NCBI RefSeq assembly: GCF_021603585.1
Contig: NZ_BQHI01000032.1
Span: forward strand, 1 to 49,938
Source: Pseudomonas sputi
GTDB taxonomy: Bacteria > Pseudomonadota > Gammaproteobacteria > Pseudomonadales > Pseudomonadaceae
DNA: 49,938 bases
Reading direction: 5' to 3'
Part shown: in pieces, positions 27,331 to 35,607 of the stretch
Layout: each line of letters begins with the position of its first letter
Position numbering within the stretch: position 1 is the stretch's first letter
The notes under the pieces: model-generated
Told to the model about the DNA's origin: nothing
The model's database searches: none
What the model saw: only the letters and a program-made list of their open reading frames with translations
Made by a program: the position numbers and the translations under genes

Positions 27331-27911
27331 TGGAAGCCTTCAGACTTCCATTGCCGGCGATGTGGGTCGAGCCGATCTGGCTCGGCGTGCAGATTCTGCT
27401 GATTCTGCTGGCCGGCTACGTCGCTCAGCGCGTCGTCGCCCGGTTCCTGACCGGCCTGGGCGAAAAGTATCCGTTGCCGCCGCAGCTGCTGATGCCGCTG
27501 CGCGGCGGTCTGCGCTGGCTGATCATGGGCAGTGCGCTGATCTTCGTGCTGGAACGCCTCGGGGTCTCGGCCACGGTGCTCTGGACTGCGCTGTCGGGCT
27601 TCGTCGCGGTGGCGGCGGTCGCGTTCTTCGCCATGTGGAGTGTGCTGTCGAACCTGCTCTGCGCGATTCTGATTTTCACCGTCGGCCCGTTCCGTCTCGG
27701 CGACGTGGTCGAATTGGTGGACACCACCGACAAACCGGGCGTCAAAGGTCGGGTGGTGGCGATCAATCTGCTCTACACCACGTTGATCGAAGCCGAAGAG
27801 CTCGGCACCGGGAGCGCCATGGTGCAAGTGCCCAACAGCCTGTTCTTCCAGCGTTCGGTGCGACGCTGGCGCGGCACGGATGTCTTCCCTTCCAGCGGTT
27901 TCGAAAAGTGA
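27330..27911 (+). CDS. MscS-like mechanosensitive channel family protein
   Basis: A 193-residue membrane protein, shorter than E. coli MscS (286). Three hydrophobic segments are seen (about 15-32, 55-75 and 82-115). The last, SGFVAVAAVAFFAMWSVLSNLLCAILIF, resembles the pore-lining TM3. The beta domain follows (PFRLGDVVELVDT, KGRVVAINLLYTTL, VQVPNSLFFQRSVRR). The C-terminal alpha-beta cage is missing, making it a minimal member. The ATG at 27330 shares one base with the ABC-F stop, so translation is coupled. Channel activity is unproven. Confidence 0.8.
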   Translation: MEAFRLPLPAMWVEPIWLGVQILLILLAGYVAQRVVARFLTGLGEKYPLPPQLLMPLRGGLRWLIMGSALIFVLERLGVSATVLWTALSGFVAVAAVAFFAMWSVLSNLLCAILIFTVGPFRLGDVVELVDTTDKPGVKGRVVAINLLYTTLIEAEELGTGSAMVQVPNSLFFQRSVRRWRGTDVFPSSGFEK

Positions 27912-28025
27912 CCGGACGCCGGCTGCGTTGGTCGGCGGCCGCAACATCCTGCAAAAAATCGGTAGTCATCCAGCCAAATCCGCATTAGCTTTGAGGATTG
28001 TCACGAGTCCGAGTCGAGGTGTGCG

Positions 28026-28658
28026 ATGGAGCTTCAAACATGGCTGGCGTTTTTTGCCGCCTGCTGGGTGATCAGTCTTTCTCCGGGTGCCGGCGCCATT
28101 GCGTCGATGTCCAGCGGCCTGCAATACGGTTTCTGGCGCGGCTACTGGAATGCCCTGGGCCTGCAGATCGGCCTGGCTGTGCAGATTGCCATCGTGGGTG
28201 CCGGTGTCGGCGCGATCCTCACCGCCTCGGCCACGGCCTTTCACGCGATCAAATGGTTCGGTGTTGCCTATCTGGTTTATCTGGCGATCAAGCAGTGGCG
28301 CGCCCTGCCGATGGACATGAGTGACGACGCGGCGGTTCGGCCGATCGGCAAGCCGCTGGCGCTGGTGTTCCGTGGTTTTCTGGTGAACATCAGCAACCCC
28401 AAGGCTCTGGTGTTCATGCTCGCGGTGCTGCCGCAGTTCATCAATCCGCATGCACCACTGCTGATCCAGTATGTGGTGATCGGCGTGACCATGATCGCGG
28501 TCGACCTGATTGTCATGGCCGGCTACACCGGTCTGGCGTCGAAGGTATTGCGCCTGTTGCGTACCCCGACCCAGCAGCGACGCATGAACCGCACGTTTGC
28601 CGGCCTGTTCATTGGCGCGGCGGCGTTCATGGCCACACTGCGCAAAGCGGCCGCGTAA
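28026..28658 (+). CDS. LysE family translocator
   Basis: A 210-residue inner-membrane exporter of the LysE/RhtB family, which expels amino acids or their derivatives. About six transmembrane helices are visible. The family motif SLSPGAGAIASMSSGLQYGFWRG occurs early (residues about 17-39), and GFLVNISNPKALVFMLAVLPQF (middle) is typical. The substrate cannot be told from sequence. It has its own start 114 bp after the mscS-like gene and is followed by a strong terminator. Confidence 0.9.
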   Translation: MELQTWLAFFAACWVISLSPGAGAIASMSSGLQYGFWRGYWNALGLQIGLAVQIAIVGAGVGAILTASATAFHAIKWFGVAYLVYLAIKQWRALPMDMSDDAAVRPIGKPLALVFRGFLVNISNPKALVFMLAVLPQFINPHAPLLIQYVVIGVTMIAVDLIVMAGYTGLASKVLRLLRTPTQQRRMNRTFAGLFIGAAAFMATLRKAAA

Positions 28659-28673
28659 AGCGTACAGGCATTA

Positions 28674-28703
28674 AAAAAGGCGACCTTTGCAGGTCGCCTT
28701 TTT
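28674..28703 (+). terminator. Terminator between lysE-like and CsgG-like genes
   Basis: AAAAAGGCGACCT at 28674-28686 pairs with AGGTCGCCTTTTT at 28691-28703, loop TTGC. Both flanks are suitable, so it ends the rightward gene and the leftward lipoprotein operon. Confidence 0.92.
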
Positions 28704-28719
28704 CGTTTCCGGCGGTCGA

Positions 28720-29463
28720 TCAGCGCAGAATCACCGGCGCCGTATCACGCGGCAGATTATTGCGTTGCTGCGGCTCGCGCGGCTGCTCATAACCGCCACC
28801 GCCGAGCTGCATGCTCAGCTGTCCGGCCACGTCTTCGCCCAGCGCCTTCGAGACGTCGCGCACCACCCGTGGGCGGTTCAGCGAAATCTTGATATCGCGG
28901 TGGTTCACCAGTTTCGTGTCCTGCGCTTCACCCATCGCCGTAAAGGCCGAAGTGATTTCGTAGGTCTTGGTGTTGATCAGGCTGAAGTCGGCCACCAGCG
29001 TCAGGCCCAGCACGGCGGAATAGCTGTCGGTGTTCGCCAGCTCGTTGACGTCCTGGGTGAAGTCGATGTCCGACACGGTGCCGAACAGCACGTAGTCGGC
29101 GCCCTTGAAGTTGCCGGCCTTGATCCGCTTGATCACATCGTAGATGTCACCCTTGGACGAGGCGGTGTACGGGGTGCCCTGCACCAGCTGGAACATCCCG
29201 GTGCGCAGGATTTCACCCTTGATATCGCCAGTGAATTTACGCAGCTCGGCCTGCTCGATGTAGCTGGTGTTGGCTTCGAACTCGTTGTAGCTCGAAGAAC
29301 CGCTGGCGCTGTAATAGCCCTCGCGGTAATTGCTCTTCGACGAAACGATGTGGATGTATTGCTCCACCCGTTCCTGGTACGCCAGATCCGTCACCGCGAC
29401 TTTCGGGGCCGCCTGCACGCTGAACGCGCAAGCCAGGGCCATCATGCCAATCCATGTGCGCAT
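28720..29463 (-). CDS. CsgG/HfaB-fold exported protein
   Basis: A 247-residue secreted protein with a signal peptide (about 18 residues, ending VQA-A). The CsgG-like core reads PKVAVTDLAYQERVEQY, LRKFTGDIKGEILRTGMFQLV, GADYVLFGTVSDID, LVADFSLINTKTYEITSAF and, at the end, DVSKALGEDVAGQLSMQL. Unlike E. coli CsgG it has no lipobox. A Ser/Tyr-rich insert (about 46-66) and a Gln/Pro/Arg-rich tail (about 215-247) are extra. CsgG-fold proteins form outer-membrane pores or periplasmic rings. No curli genes adjoin, so the function is open. It is the last gene of a four-gene operon, 3 bp after the LpoB-like gene. Confidence 0.75.
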   Translation of the reverse strand: MRTWIGMMALACAFSVQAAPKVAVTDLAYQERVEQYIHIVSSKSNYREGYYSASGSSSYNEFEANTSYIEQAELRKFTGDIKGEILRTGMFQLVQGTPYTASSKGDIYDVIKRIKAGNFKGADYVLFGTVSDIDFTQDVNELANTDSYSAVLGLTLVADFSLINTKTYEITSAFTAMGEAQDTKLVNHRDIKISLNRPRVVRDVSKALGEDVAGQLSMQLGGGGYEQPREPQQRNNLPRDTAPVILR

Positions 29464-29466
29464 CGA

Positions 29467-30054
29467 TTAACGCTCCGTGGTTTTGCGGATCTCTTTTTCG
29501 TCCATCCACTCGGCCAGACCGCTTTCAACGTCGATCAGTTGCAGGCTGAACTTGTAGAAGACGTCCTTGTAGTCGCTGCTGCGCTTGACGATCGAGCTGA
29601 TCGAGCCTTCAAGACGGTATTTGGCGGCGATCATGTTGCCAGTCTTGGCCACGGTGCTCTTCTTGTACAGGCCGCTCTGGTTTTGCAGCTTGAGTTGGTC
29701 GACCTGGCTCTGCATCGCGGTGTTGTCGCTGGCGAAACGGGCGGTGCCGGACTTCATCAGCTGGGTCTTGATGCTGGTGGTGATTTCGCGGGTGTCGATG
29801 TATTCGCTGGTCTTGTTCTTCACGTCGTAGACCTGCACCACAGGGCGACCCTGCAGAATGCCGGACTGGGCCAGGGAACGGGTCATCGACTCGGCGATCA
29901 TCTGCAGGTCGGTGGAGCCGAATTCGTTGGTCACGGTTTCAACGGCCTTGGTGTCGCCGTAGCTGATGTTCTTGCTGCCCAGGGTCGGCGAAGTGTTGGC
30001 GCAACCGCTGGCCAGCAGGGCGAGGACGGCGATGAAGGAAAAGCGTGCAAACAT
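29467..30054 (-). CDS. LpoB-like outer-membrane lipoprotein
   Basis: A 195-residue lipoprotein with lipobox ASGC (Cys18; Ala at +2 suggests the outer membrane). The rest matches the LpoB/CsgG-like fold: GSTDLQMIAESMTRSLAQSGIL, RPVVQVYDVKNKTSEYIDTREIT, GNMIAAKYRLEGSISSIVKR, FYKFSLQLIDVESGLAEW. E. coli LpoB activates PBP1B, but pseudomonads use LpoP for that, so the partner of this protein is unknown. In E. coli lpoB is next to ycfL, and a YcfL-like gene adjoins here too. It is in an operon with the neighbours. Confidence 0.8.
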   Translation of the reverse strand: MFARFSFIAVLALLASGCANTSPTLGSKNISYGDTKAVETVTNEFGSTDLQMIAESMTRSLAQSGILQGRPVVQVYDVKNKTSEYIDTREITTSIKTQLMKSGTARFASDNTAMQSQVDQLKLQNQSGLYKKSTVAKTGNMIAAKYRLEGSISSIVKRSSDYKDVFYKFSLQLIDVESGLAEWMDEKEIRKTTER

Positions 30055-30090
30055 GGGAATGCTCTCTGAATCGGGAATGGGGTGTCGGGC

Positions 30091-30465
30091 TTAAGGCGTC
30101 TTGAGTTCCAGACGGAAGTCCACGGCTTTGGGTGTCGGGGCGATGCCCTGGATGAAGCTGGTCTGGGCGCCGTACATCATCTGGCTCTTCCAGACTTCTT
30201 CTTCGGCGATCGGGAAACCTTCCGGCCCGAGCCAGGCGAAGCGGTAGTAGAACGTCTTGTTGCTGTTGAGGGTGTTGCTCAACTGCACGTTGACGGTCAT
30301 GAAACCGTTTTCGCGGGCCACGCGCATCGCGCCGACCACGATGTGTTTCTGCGGGCCCATGGCCACGACCTTGCTCGCGGCACTGCCCGGCTCCGGTGGT
30401 GGCGGGGTGGCGCAGCCGCTCGCCAGCAGGGCGAGGGCGGCGACGGCGATGAGTTTGAAGCGCAT
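30091..30465 (-). CDS. YcfL family lipoprotein
   Basis: A 124-residue lipoprotein with lipobox ASGC (Cys18) followed by a proline-rich linker (ATPPPPEPG). The beta-rich body has VVGAMRVARENGFMTVNVQLSNTLNSNKTFYYRFAWLG, EEVWKSQMMYGAQTSFIQGIAPTPKAVDFRLEL, typical of the YcfL/DUF1425 family. Function is unknown, but genome neighbourhood with lpoB-type genes is the rule. It starts 15 bp after the COG3014 gene and is followed, after 36 bp, by the LpoB-like gene. Confidence 0.8.
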   Translation of the reverse strand: MRFKLIAVAALALLASGCATPPPPEPGSAASKVVAMGPQKHIVVGAMRVARENGFMTVNVQLSNTLNSNKTFYYRFAWLGPEGFPIAEEEVWKSQMMYGAQTSFIQGIAPTPKAVDFRLELKTP

Positions 30466-30480
30466 GCAAAGACTCCGTTC

Positions 30481-31875
30481 TTAAGGTTGTTTGAGGCTGG
30501 CCACGGCGGTGGCGCCAGCGCTCGGGGTGACGTGGGCGGCGAGGCCTGCGGCGAACACCTGATTGCCGACGGCGCGCAGGGTGATCACCTGATAACGCTG
30601 ATCGACGGTGACCTTGACCTGAGAGCCACCGACGGCGCTCGGCAGAGTGACTTGGTGCTCACCTTTCTTCAAGCGCAGACGGACCACTTGTGTGGTGTCC
30701 GGCAGGGTGCGCCACGTACGGGTATCGGCACCTTCGAGCACAGCTGAAGAAATACCCACCGCCAGACCCGCCAGCGGGTTGGTTTCGTTGATCTTCTTCT
30801 GCGCCACACCTTTGGTGATCGCGCGCACGGTGGTGCGCAGGATGATCCCCGGCATGTCATCGCGCAGGGCGCGACGGGACATGGCGGTGGTGCTGTTCAG
30901 TGCGGTCAGGTCGACCTGTTGGCCATCGACGCCTATCTGCGCGAACGTCGCGGTGGAGGTGTCAGGCTTGATGATCGGGAACGACAGCGGAGTAATCACT
31001 ACGTTGTTGGAGATTGGCAGCGGCAACGGCACGCGGATCGAATCGCGGGCCGGCGCCAGACCGCTTTGCACCACGATCAGGATGTCGCTGTCATCGCTCT
31101 TGACCGGTTTGTCGAGGTTGACCAGCGCCTGCTCCAGCAGCGGCGTGTTCGGGCGCAGTTCGGCAGCCTTGCGATAGCCCGGCGCAGCGAGGTCTTTTTC
31201 GCCCAGGGCTTCATAGACGAAACCGGCCAGGTAATGGCTGAACGCGCTCTGGTAGCTGTTTTTCAGGCCGACCACTTCCGGTGCGTCGAGGCTGGCGACC
31301 GGGTAGCCCTGCAAGTCCTTGTATTGGGTCTTGATGCCTTCTTTCTCGGCTTCCTCTTCGCTCTTGAGGTATTCCTTGTCGCGCAGGTCGGCGATCACCG
31401 CTTCACGTTCGTGAGTCTTCTTGATCGCGGTACGGGCGCCGTCGAAATCATTGACCGCCAGCAGGTTCAGGGCCATCTGCGTGGTCAGCATGACCTTTTC
31501 GTAGTCGTAGCCTTCGTAGCGGCGCACCTTGTCGTTGACCAGGAAGCTGCCGAACTGAGCCAGGTACTTGTCGGTGTCGAGCTTGACCGAATCTTCCCAC
31601 TTGCCCACCACCTGGTCGGCGCTGGTCCAGGCATTCTGGCTGCCGGACAGGTCGCCCTTGGCGCGCAGCAGTTCACCCTTCTCGAAGTAATAGAGCAGGT
31701 CCTTGTCCGGGCCGGTGTTGTTCTTTTCCAGCAAGGTCAGGGCGGCGTCGACGTTGCCGGTGGCCAGTTGCTGGTTGGTCTGGGCCAGTTCGGAATCGTA
31801 GTTGCGAAACGCCGAACAGCCGGACAGCAGGGTGACAGCGCTGAGCGCAATCAGGGTGGGGGCGCGAAATGCCAT
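30481..31875 (-). CDS. COG3014 family lipoprotein (copy A)
   Basis: A 464-residue lipoprotein with lipobox LSGC (Cys20; Ser at +2, so outer membrane by the usual rule). The N-terminal half is helical with TPR-like character (GNVDAALTLLEKN, YYFEKGELLRAKGDLSGSQNAWTSAD, SHYLAGFVYEALGEKDLAAPGYRKAAEL). A beta-rich second half includes DDSDILIVVQSGLAPARDSI and DTRTWRTLPDTTQVVRLRLKKGEHQV. The family has no established function. It begins the four-gene operon with the YcfL-, LpoB- and CsgG-like genes. A paralogue lies upstream. Confidence 0.8.
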   Translation of the reverse strand: MAFRAPTLIALSAVTLLSGCSAFRNYDSELAQTNQQLATGNVDAALTLLEKNNTGPDKDLLYYFEKGELLRAKGDLSGSQNAWTSADQVVGKWEDSVKLDTDKYLAQFGSFLVNDKVRRYEGYDYEKVMLTTQMALNLLAVNDFDGARTAIKKTHEREAVIADLRDKEYLKSEEEAEKEGIKTQYKDLQGYPVASLDAPEVVGLKNSYQSAFSHYLAGFVYEALGEKDLAAPGYRKAAELRPNTPLLEQALVNLDKPVKSDDSDILIVVQSGLAPARDSIRVPLPLPISNNVVITPLSFPIIKPDTSTATFAQIGVDGQQVDLTALNSTTAMSRRALRDDMPGIILRTTVRAITKGVAQKKINETNPLAGLAVGISSAVLEGADTRTWRTLPDTTQVVRLRLKKGEHQVTLPSAVGGSQVKVTVDQRYQVITLRAVGNQVFAAGLAAHVTPSAGATAVASLKQP

Positions 31876-31983
31876 GGGGTACTTCTTCCATGAGTAGCGA
31901 CAGCCTCGGGTGCGGGTCGGGCTGCTGGGACCGATCGGCAGTGGCGCTGGCCTCCTGCCAATTCCTCATAAAAAGAGGAGCTT

Positions 31984-32018
31984 TAATGCCGCATCGCGAT
32001 AGCGCGGGCGCGGCATTA
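31984..32018. repeat. Hairpin between the two COG3014 genes
   Basis: TAATGCCGC at 31984-31992 pairs with GCGGCATTA at 32010-32018 around a 17-nt GC-rich loop. It lies in the 202-bp gap between copy B (ends 32078) and copy A (starts 31875), reading leftward. There is no U-run, so it is more likely a regulatory or protective element than a terminator. Confidence 0.45.
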
Positions 32019-32077
32019 TAAGCGGGCGATGCTGGCTATGTAATAGCTTTTTAATTGCACTGGTTAGTTGGGTGCCA

Positions 32078-33451
32078 TTACTTATCCGGCAGTCTGGCAT
32101 CGCCGATTACGTTGGCGATATCTCTCAGAACTCGCAGGTTGACCAACTGGTGTTCGCGATCGATGCGCAGGGTGACCGATGACGCTCCGGGTGCATTGGG
32201 CGCATTGAATTGATGATCGCCTTTCTTCAGCCGTATGCGTGCCACCAATGTCTTGTCGGGAAGCGTGCGCCAGGTTCTGGTGTCGGCCTCCTCAAAAGGG
32301 TCGTGCTCGGTGACAACTAATGAGGCCTTGGCCGGATTGCGTTCGTTTTCCTGGGCCTGGGCAATGGCGGCCATGTTGGCGCGGAACATCGCCCGGGAAA
32401 TGATCGCCGGCATGTCATCGCGCAGCGTACGAAACGCCATGTCGGTGACGCTGTTGATCACGGTCAGCGGTCGTTTGCGGCCATCCACCAGGATGTGGTC
32501 GAACGCTGGTGTGACGGTGTCCGGCACCAGAATGGGAAACGAGATCGGTGCAGTGATGACCAGATTTTCATTGAGCCGCACCGGGATCGGCACGCTCACC
32601 GAACTGCGGGCAGGTGCCAGGCCACTCTGAACGACGATCAGCACGTCGCTCTCATCGGCCTTGGGCGGCGGCTGGTCGAGATTGCGCAGCGCCTGTTCGA
32701 GGAAGGGTGTGTTCGGGCGCAACTCGATCGCCTGGCGATAACCCGGCGCGGCCAGGCCGCGTTCGCCCAGCGCTTCATAGGTGAAACCGGCCAGGTAATG
32801 GCTGAAAGCACTCTGGTAGCCGTTCTTCAGTTCAATCACCGCTGGCGCGTCCAGGGTGGTGACGGGATAGCCCTGCAGATCCTTGTATTGCACGACGATG
32901 CCTTGACCTTTGGCCTGTTCCTCGAGCTCTTCATACTGGCGCTCCCGCTGGCGGGCGATCAGTGCTTCACGTTCGTGGGTCTTCTTGATGTCTGCCCGTG
33001 CGCCGTCGAAATCACTTTCGCCCAATTGGTTGAGGGCCATCTGCGTAGTCAGCATGACCTTTTCGTAGTCGTAGCCTTCGTAGCGGCTGAGCTTGTCGTT
33101 GACCAGCATGGTGCCCATTTCATAGGCAAACCGGTTGAGCAGCTTCATGGGGGCGGAAGGCACGGCTTCTTCGCGCTGGAACACCATCCGGTCTGCGCTG
33201 CGCCAGGCTTTCTGGCTCTGCGGGCGTGCGTTGGCGAAGCTGAGAATCGAACCCTTCTCGAAGTAGTAGAGCAGGTCCTTGTCTTCCCACGGGTTGTGCC
33301 ACTCCAGCACATCCAGGGCGCCCTGATAGTCGCCGAGCATCAGCCGGTCGTTGGTTTGCTGCATTTCCAGGTCGTAATTGCGGTAAGCCGCGCAGCCGCT
33401 CAGTTGCAGGATCGTGCTGATTAATACCGGGAGTAGCAGGCGTTGGCGCAT
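32078..33451 (-). CDS. COG3014 family lipoprotein (copy B, paralogue)
   Basis: A 457-residue paralogue of the next gene. The lipobox is LSGC with Cys20, and CAAYRNYD after it mirrors CSAFRNYD of copy A. Shared blocks are RRYEGYDYEKVMLTTQMALN (R to S in one), FDGARxxIKKTHEREA, QYKDLQGYPV, YQSAFSHYLAGF-YEALGE and SDVLIVVQSGLAPAR. The basic and acidic surface residues and the end differ, so it has diverged rather than being a recent copy. The ATG at 33451 begins the signal peptide; longer in-frame starts are unlikely. A 202-bp gap with a hairpin separates it from copy A. Confidence 0.8.
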   Translation of the reverse strand: MRQRLLLPVLISTILQLSGCAAYRNYDLEMQQTNDRLMLGDYQGALDVLEWHNPWEDKDLLYYFEKGSILSFANARPQSQKAWRSADRMVFQREEAVPSAPMKLLNRFAYEMGTMLVNDKLSRYEGYDYEKVMLTTQMALNQLGESDFDGARADIKKTHEREALIARQRERQYEELEEQAKGQGIVVQYKDLQGYPVTTLDAPAVIELKNGYQSAFSHYLAGFTYEALGERGLAAPGYRQAIELRPNTPFLEQALRNLDQPPPKADESDVLIVVQSGLAPARSSVSVPIPVRLNENLVITAPISFPILVPDTVTPAFDHILVDGRKRPLTVINSVTDMAFRTLRDDMPAIISRAMFRANMAAIAQAQENERNPAKASLVVTEHDPFEEADTRTWRTLPDKTLVARIRLKKGDHQFNAPNAPGASSVTLRIDREHQLVNLRVLRDIANVIGDARLPDK

Positions 33452-33602
33452 GGAGTGCAGCTCTTCCTGGAGCAGAGAGGCGAAAGGTGAAGGATTATAG
33501 GGGTGGGCAGTGGCCATGTGCCGGGTATTGGAGAGAAAGCTTGAGGGAATCGCGCTCGAAGTGAACAATATGTAACTTCGCATTTCCACTTGAGACTCAT
33601 TC

Positions 33603-35498
33603 ATGACTGCCGCGTCCCGATTTCTGGCCTGGCTGGCGTTTCCGCTGTGCGCCCTGGGCAGCTTCAATCTGCTGGCCGACACCGTGGAAGGCGCGCCACA
33701 AGCGCTGCACCTGCTCGATTACATCAGCGCCGATTACCCGCCGACGGTCGAGGCCGGCAAGGTTATCGACGACGGCGAATATCGTGAGCAACTGGAATTC
33801 ACCCAGGTGCTGCAAGGGCTGATCGCCGGCCTGCCGGCCAAACCGGAGAAAGCGGCGCTGGAACAGGGTGTCAGCGCCTTGCACGCCGCGATCACGGCGA
33901 AACAGGATGGCGCGGACGTGGCCCGTCAGGCCCGGCAACTGGGGGCGAAACTGGCGGTGGCTTATGAAGTCAGTCAGGCCCCGATCATCACCCCCGACCC
34001 TGCCCGTGGTGCGCCGCTGTATGCGCAAAACTGCTCGGTGTGCCACGGCGACACGGGTGCCGGCGACGGCCCGGCGGGTCTCGGCATGACGCCGGCGCCG
34101 GCCAATCTGCGCGACGCGGCGCGGATGGATCACCTGAGCCTGTACGCGATCTACAGCACCCTCGGCCAGGGCGTCGAAGGCACGGACATGCCGGCCTTTG
34201 CCGATCAACTGGACGACCGTCAGCGCTGGGATCTGGCGACCTACATCGCGCAGTTCAGCGCCGATCCGGCCACGGCCAAATCCGACAAGACCTACAACAT
34301 CGCCGATCTGGCCCGCCAGACCCCGGCCGAAGTGCAGGCTGCCGAGGGCGCCCAAGCCGCCGCGATCTTCCGGGCGCAACGGGCGCAGCCGCCGCAGGTC
34401 AAGCGCGGCCCGGCGCAATTGCTCGATTACACCGCCGCGACCCTGGACAAGAGCCTGGCGGCGTACCGTGCCGGTGAGCACGATCAAGCCTATGACCTGT
34501 CGGTGGCGGCGTATCTGGAAGGCTTCGAACTGGTCGAAAGCTCGCTGGACAACGTCGACGCCAACGTACGCAAGGACACCGAAAAATCCCTGATGGCCTA
34601 TCGGCAAGCGCTGCAGGACGGCTTGCCGGTGGAGCAGGCCGAGCAGCGTCTCGACGCGGCCAAGGCCAAACTCAAGGAATCCGCCGGCCTGTTGGGCAGC
34701 GACGGTCTGAGCTGGTCGCTGAGCTACATCTCCGGGCTGTTGATTCTGCTGCGCGAAGGTCTGGAGGCGATTCTGGTGTTGGCGGCGATCCTCGCGTTCC
34801 TGCGCAACACCGGCCAGCAATCGGCGGTGCGCAGCGTCAACGTCGGCTGGGGGCTGGCGCTGCTCGCCGGCCTCGGGACCTGGGCGCTGGCGGCGTACGT
34901 GATCGATGTCAGCGGCTCCCAGCGTGAACTGCTCGAGGGCGCCACGGCGCTGTTCGCCAGCGTCATGGTGCTGTGGCTCGGGGTGTGGATGCACGACCGT
35001 CGGCACGCGGCGGCCTGGCAGGATTACATCAAGCAGAGTCTGGTTGGCGGAGGCGGGCGTTTCGGTTTCGCGATCCTGGCGTTCTTCTCGGTGTATCGCG
35101 AGCTGTTCGAAGTGATCCTGTTCTACGAAACCCTGTGGCTGCAGGCCGGTCCCGCCGGGCATAACGCGGTACTCGCTGGCGGTGCGACGGCGCTGGTGCT
35201 GCTGTTCGGTCTGGCGTGGGTGATCCTGCGCGGTTCGGCGAAACTGCCGCTGGCGCTGTTCTTCAGCATCAACGCGGCGCTGCTCTGCGCGTTGTCGGTG
35301 GTATTCGCCGGTCACGGCGTGAAGGCGTTGCAGGAAGCCGGGGTCTTTGGCACGCGGCCGGTGGCGTTCTTCGATTTCGACTGGTTGGGGATTCATGCCG
35401 ACGCCTATTCGCTGACGGCGCAGGCCGTGGCGATTGTGGCGATCATCGTGCTTTATGGCCGCAGTTGGGTGGCTGAAAAGCGCCGCATGGCTGCTTGA
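33603..35498 (+). CDS. Cytochrome c-FTR1 fusion iron permease
   Basis: A 631-residue protein with three parts. The first is a signal peptide and helical periplasmic region (about 1-130). The second is a class I cytochrome c domain with heme motif CSVCH (144-148) and a likely distal Met196 (GTDMPAF). The third, after a helical stretch (about 275-365), is an FTR1 permease with seven transmembrane segments and RExxE motifs REGLE (384-388), RELLE (441-445) and RELFE (499-503). In yeast FTR1 uses Fe(III) oxidised by a multicopper oxidase. Here the fused cytochrome may take the electron. It is monocistronic and divergent from copy B. Confidence 0.88.
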   Translation: MTAASRFLAWLAFPLCALGSFNLLADTVEGAPQALHLLDYISADYPPTVEAGKVIDDGEYREQLEFTQVLQGLIAGLPAKPEKAALEQGVSALHAAITAKQDGADVARQARQLGAKLAVAYEVSQAPIITPDPARGAPLYAQNCSVCHGDTGAGDGPAGLGMTPAPANLRDAARMDHLSLYAIYSTLGQGVEGTDMPAFADQLDDRQRWDLATYIAQFSADPATAKSDKTYNIADLARQTPAEVQAAEGAQAAAIFRAQRAQPPQVKRGPAQLLDYTAATLDKSLAAYRAGEHDQAYDLSVAAYLEGFELVESSLDNVDANVRKDTEKSLMAYRQALQDGLPVEQAEQRLDAAKAKLKESAGLLGSDGLSWSLSYISGLLILLREGLEAILVLAAILAFLRNTGQQSAVRSVNVGWGLALLAGLGTWALAAYVIDVSGSQRELLEGATALFASVMVLWLGVWMHDRRHAAAWQDYIKQSLVGGGGRFGFAILAFFSVYRELFEVILFYETLWLQAGPAGHNAVLAGGATALVLLFGLAWVILRGSAKLPLALFFSINAALLCALSVVFAGHGVKALQEAGVFGTRPVAFFDFDWLGIHADAYSLTAQAVAIVAIIVLYGRSWVAEKRRMAA

Positions 35499-35521
35499 AC
35501 AGCATTCGCTGCGCTCACTCC

Positions 35522-35535
35522 GCGGGCAAGCCCGC
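35522..35535. repeat. REP element (GCGGGC-AA-GCCCGC)
   Basis: A 6-bp perfect stem with an AA loop followed by TCCCACAGGGA, the common fluorescent-Pseudomonas REP core also present at 444-457. It sits 24 bp after the FTR1 stop codon. Confidence 0.75.
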
Positions 35536-35607
35536 TCCCACAGGGATTGTGTATGACCTTGTGCGAGCGTGGCTTGGCCGCGATGTTTTTGGATTGAGGA
35601 AATCATG

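Noticed and set aside
33555-33600. Possible Fur box before the FTR1 gene
   Set aside because: Only scattered matches to the GATAAT-type repeats are present (around TTGAGACTCATTC); not enough to call.
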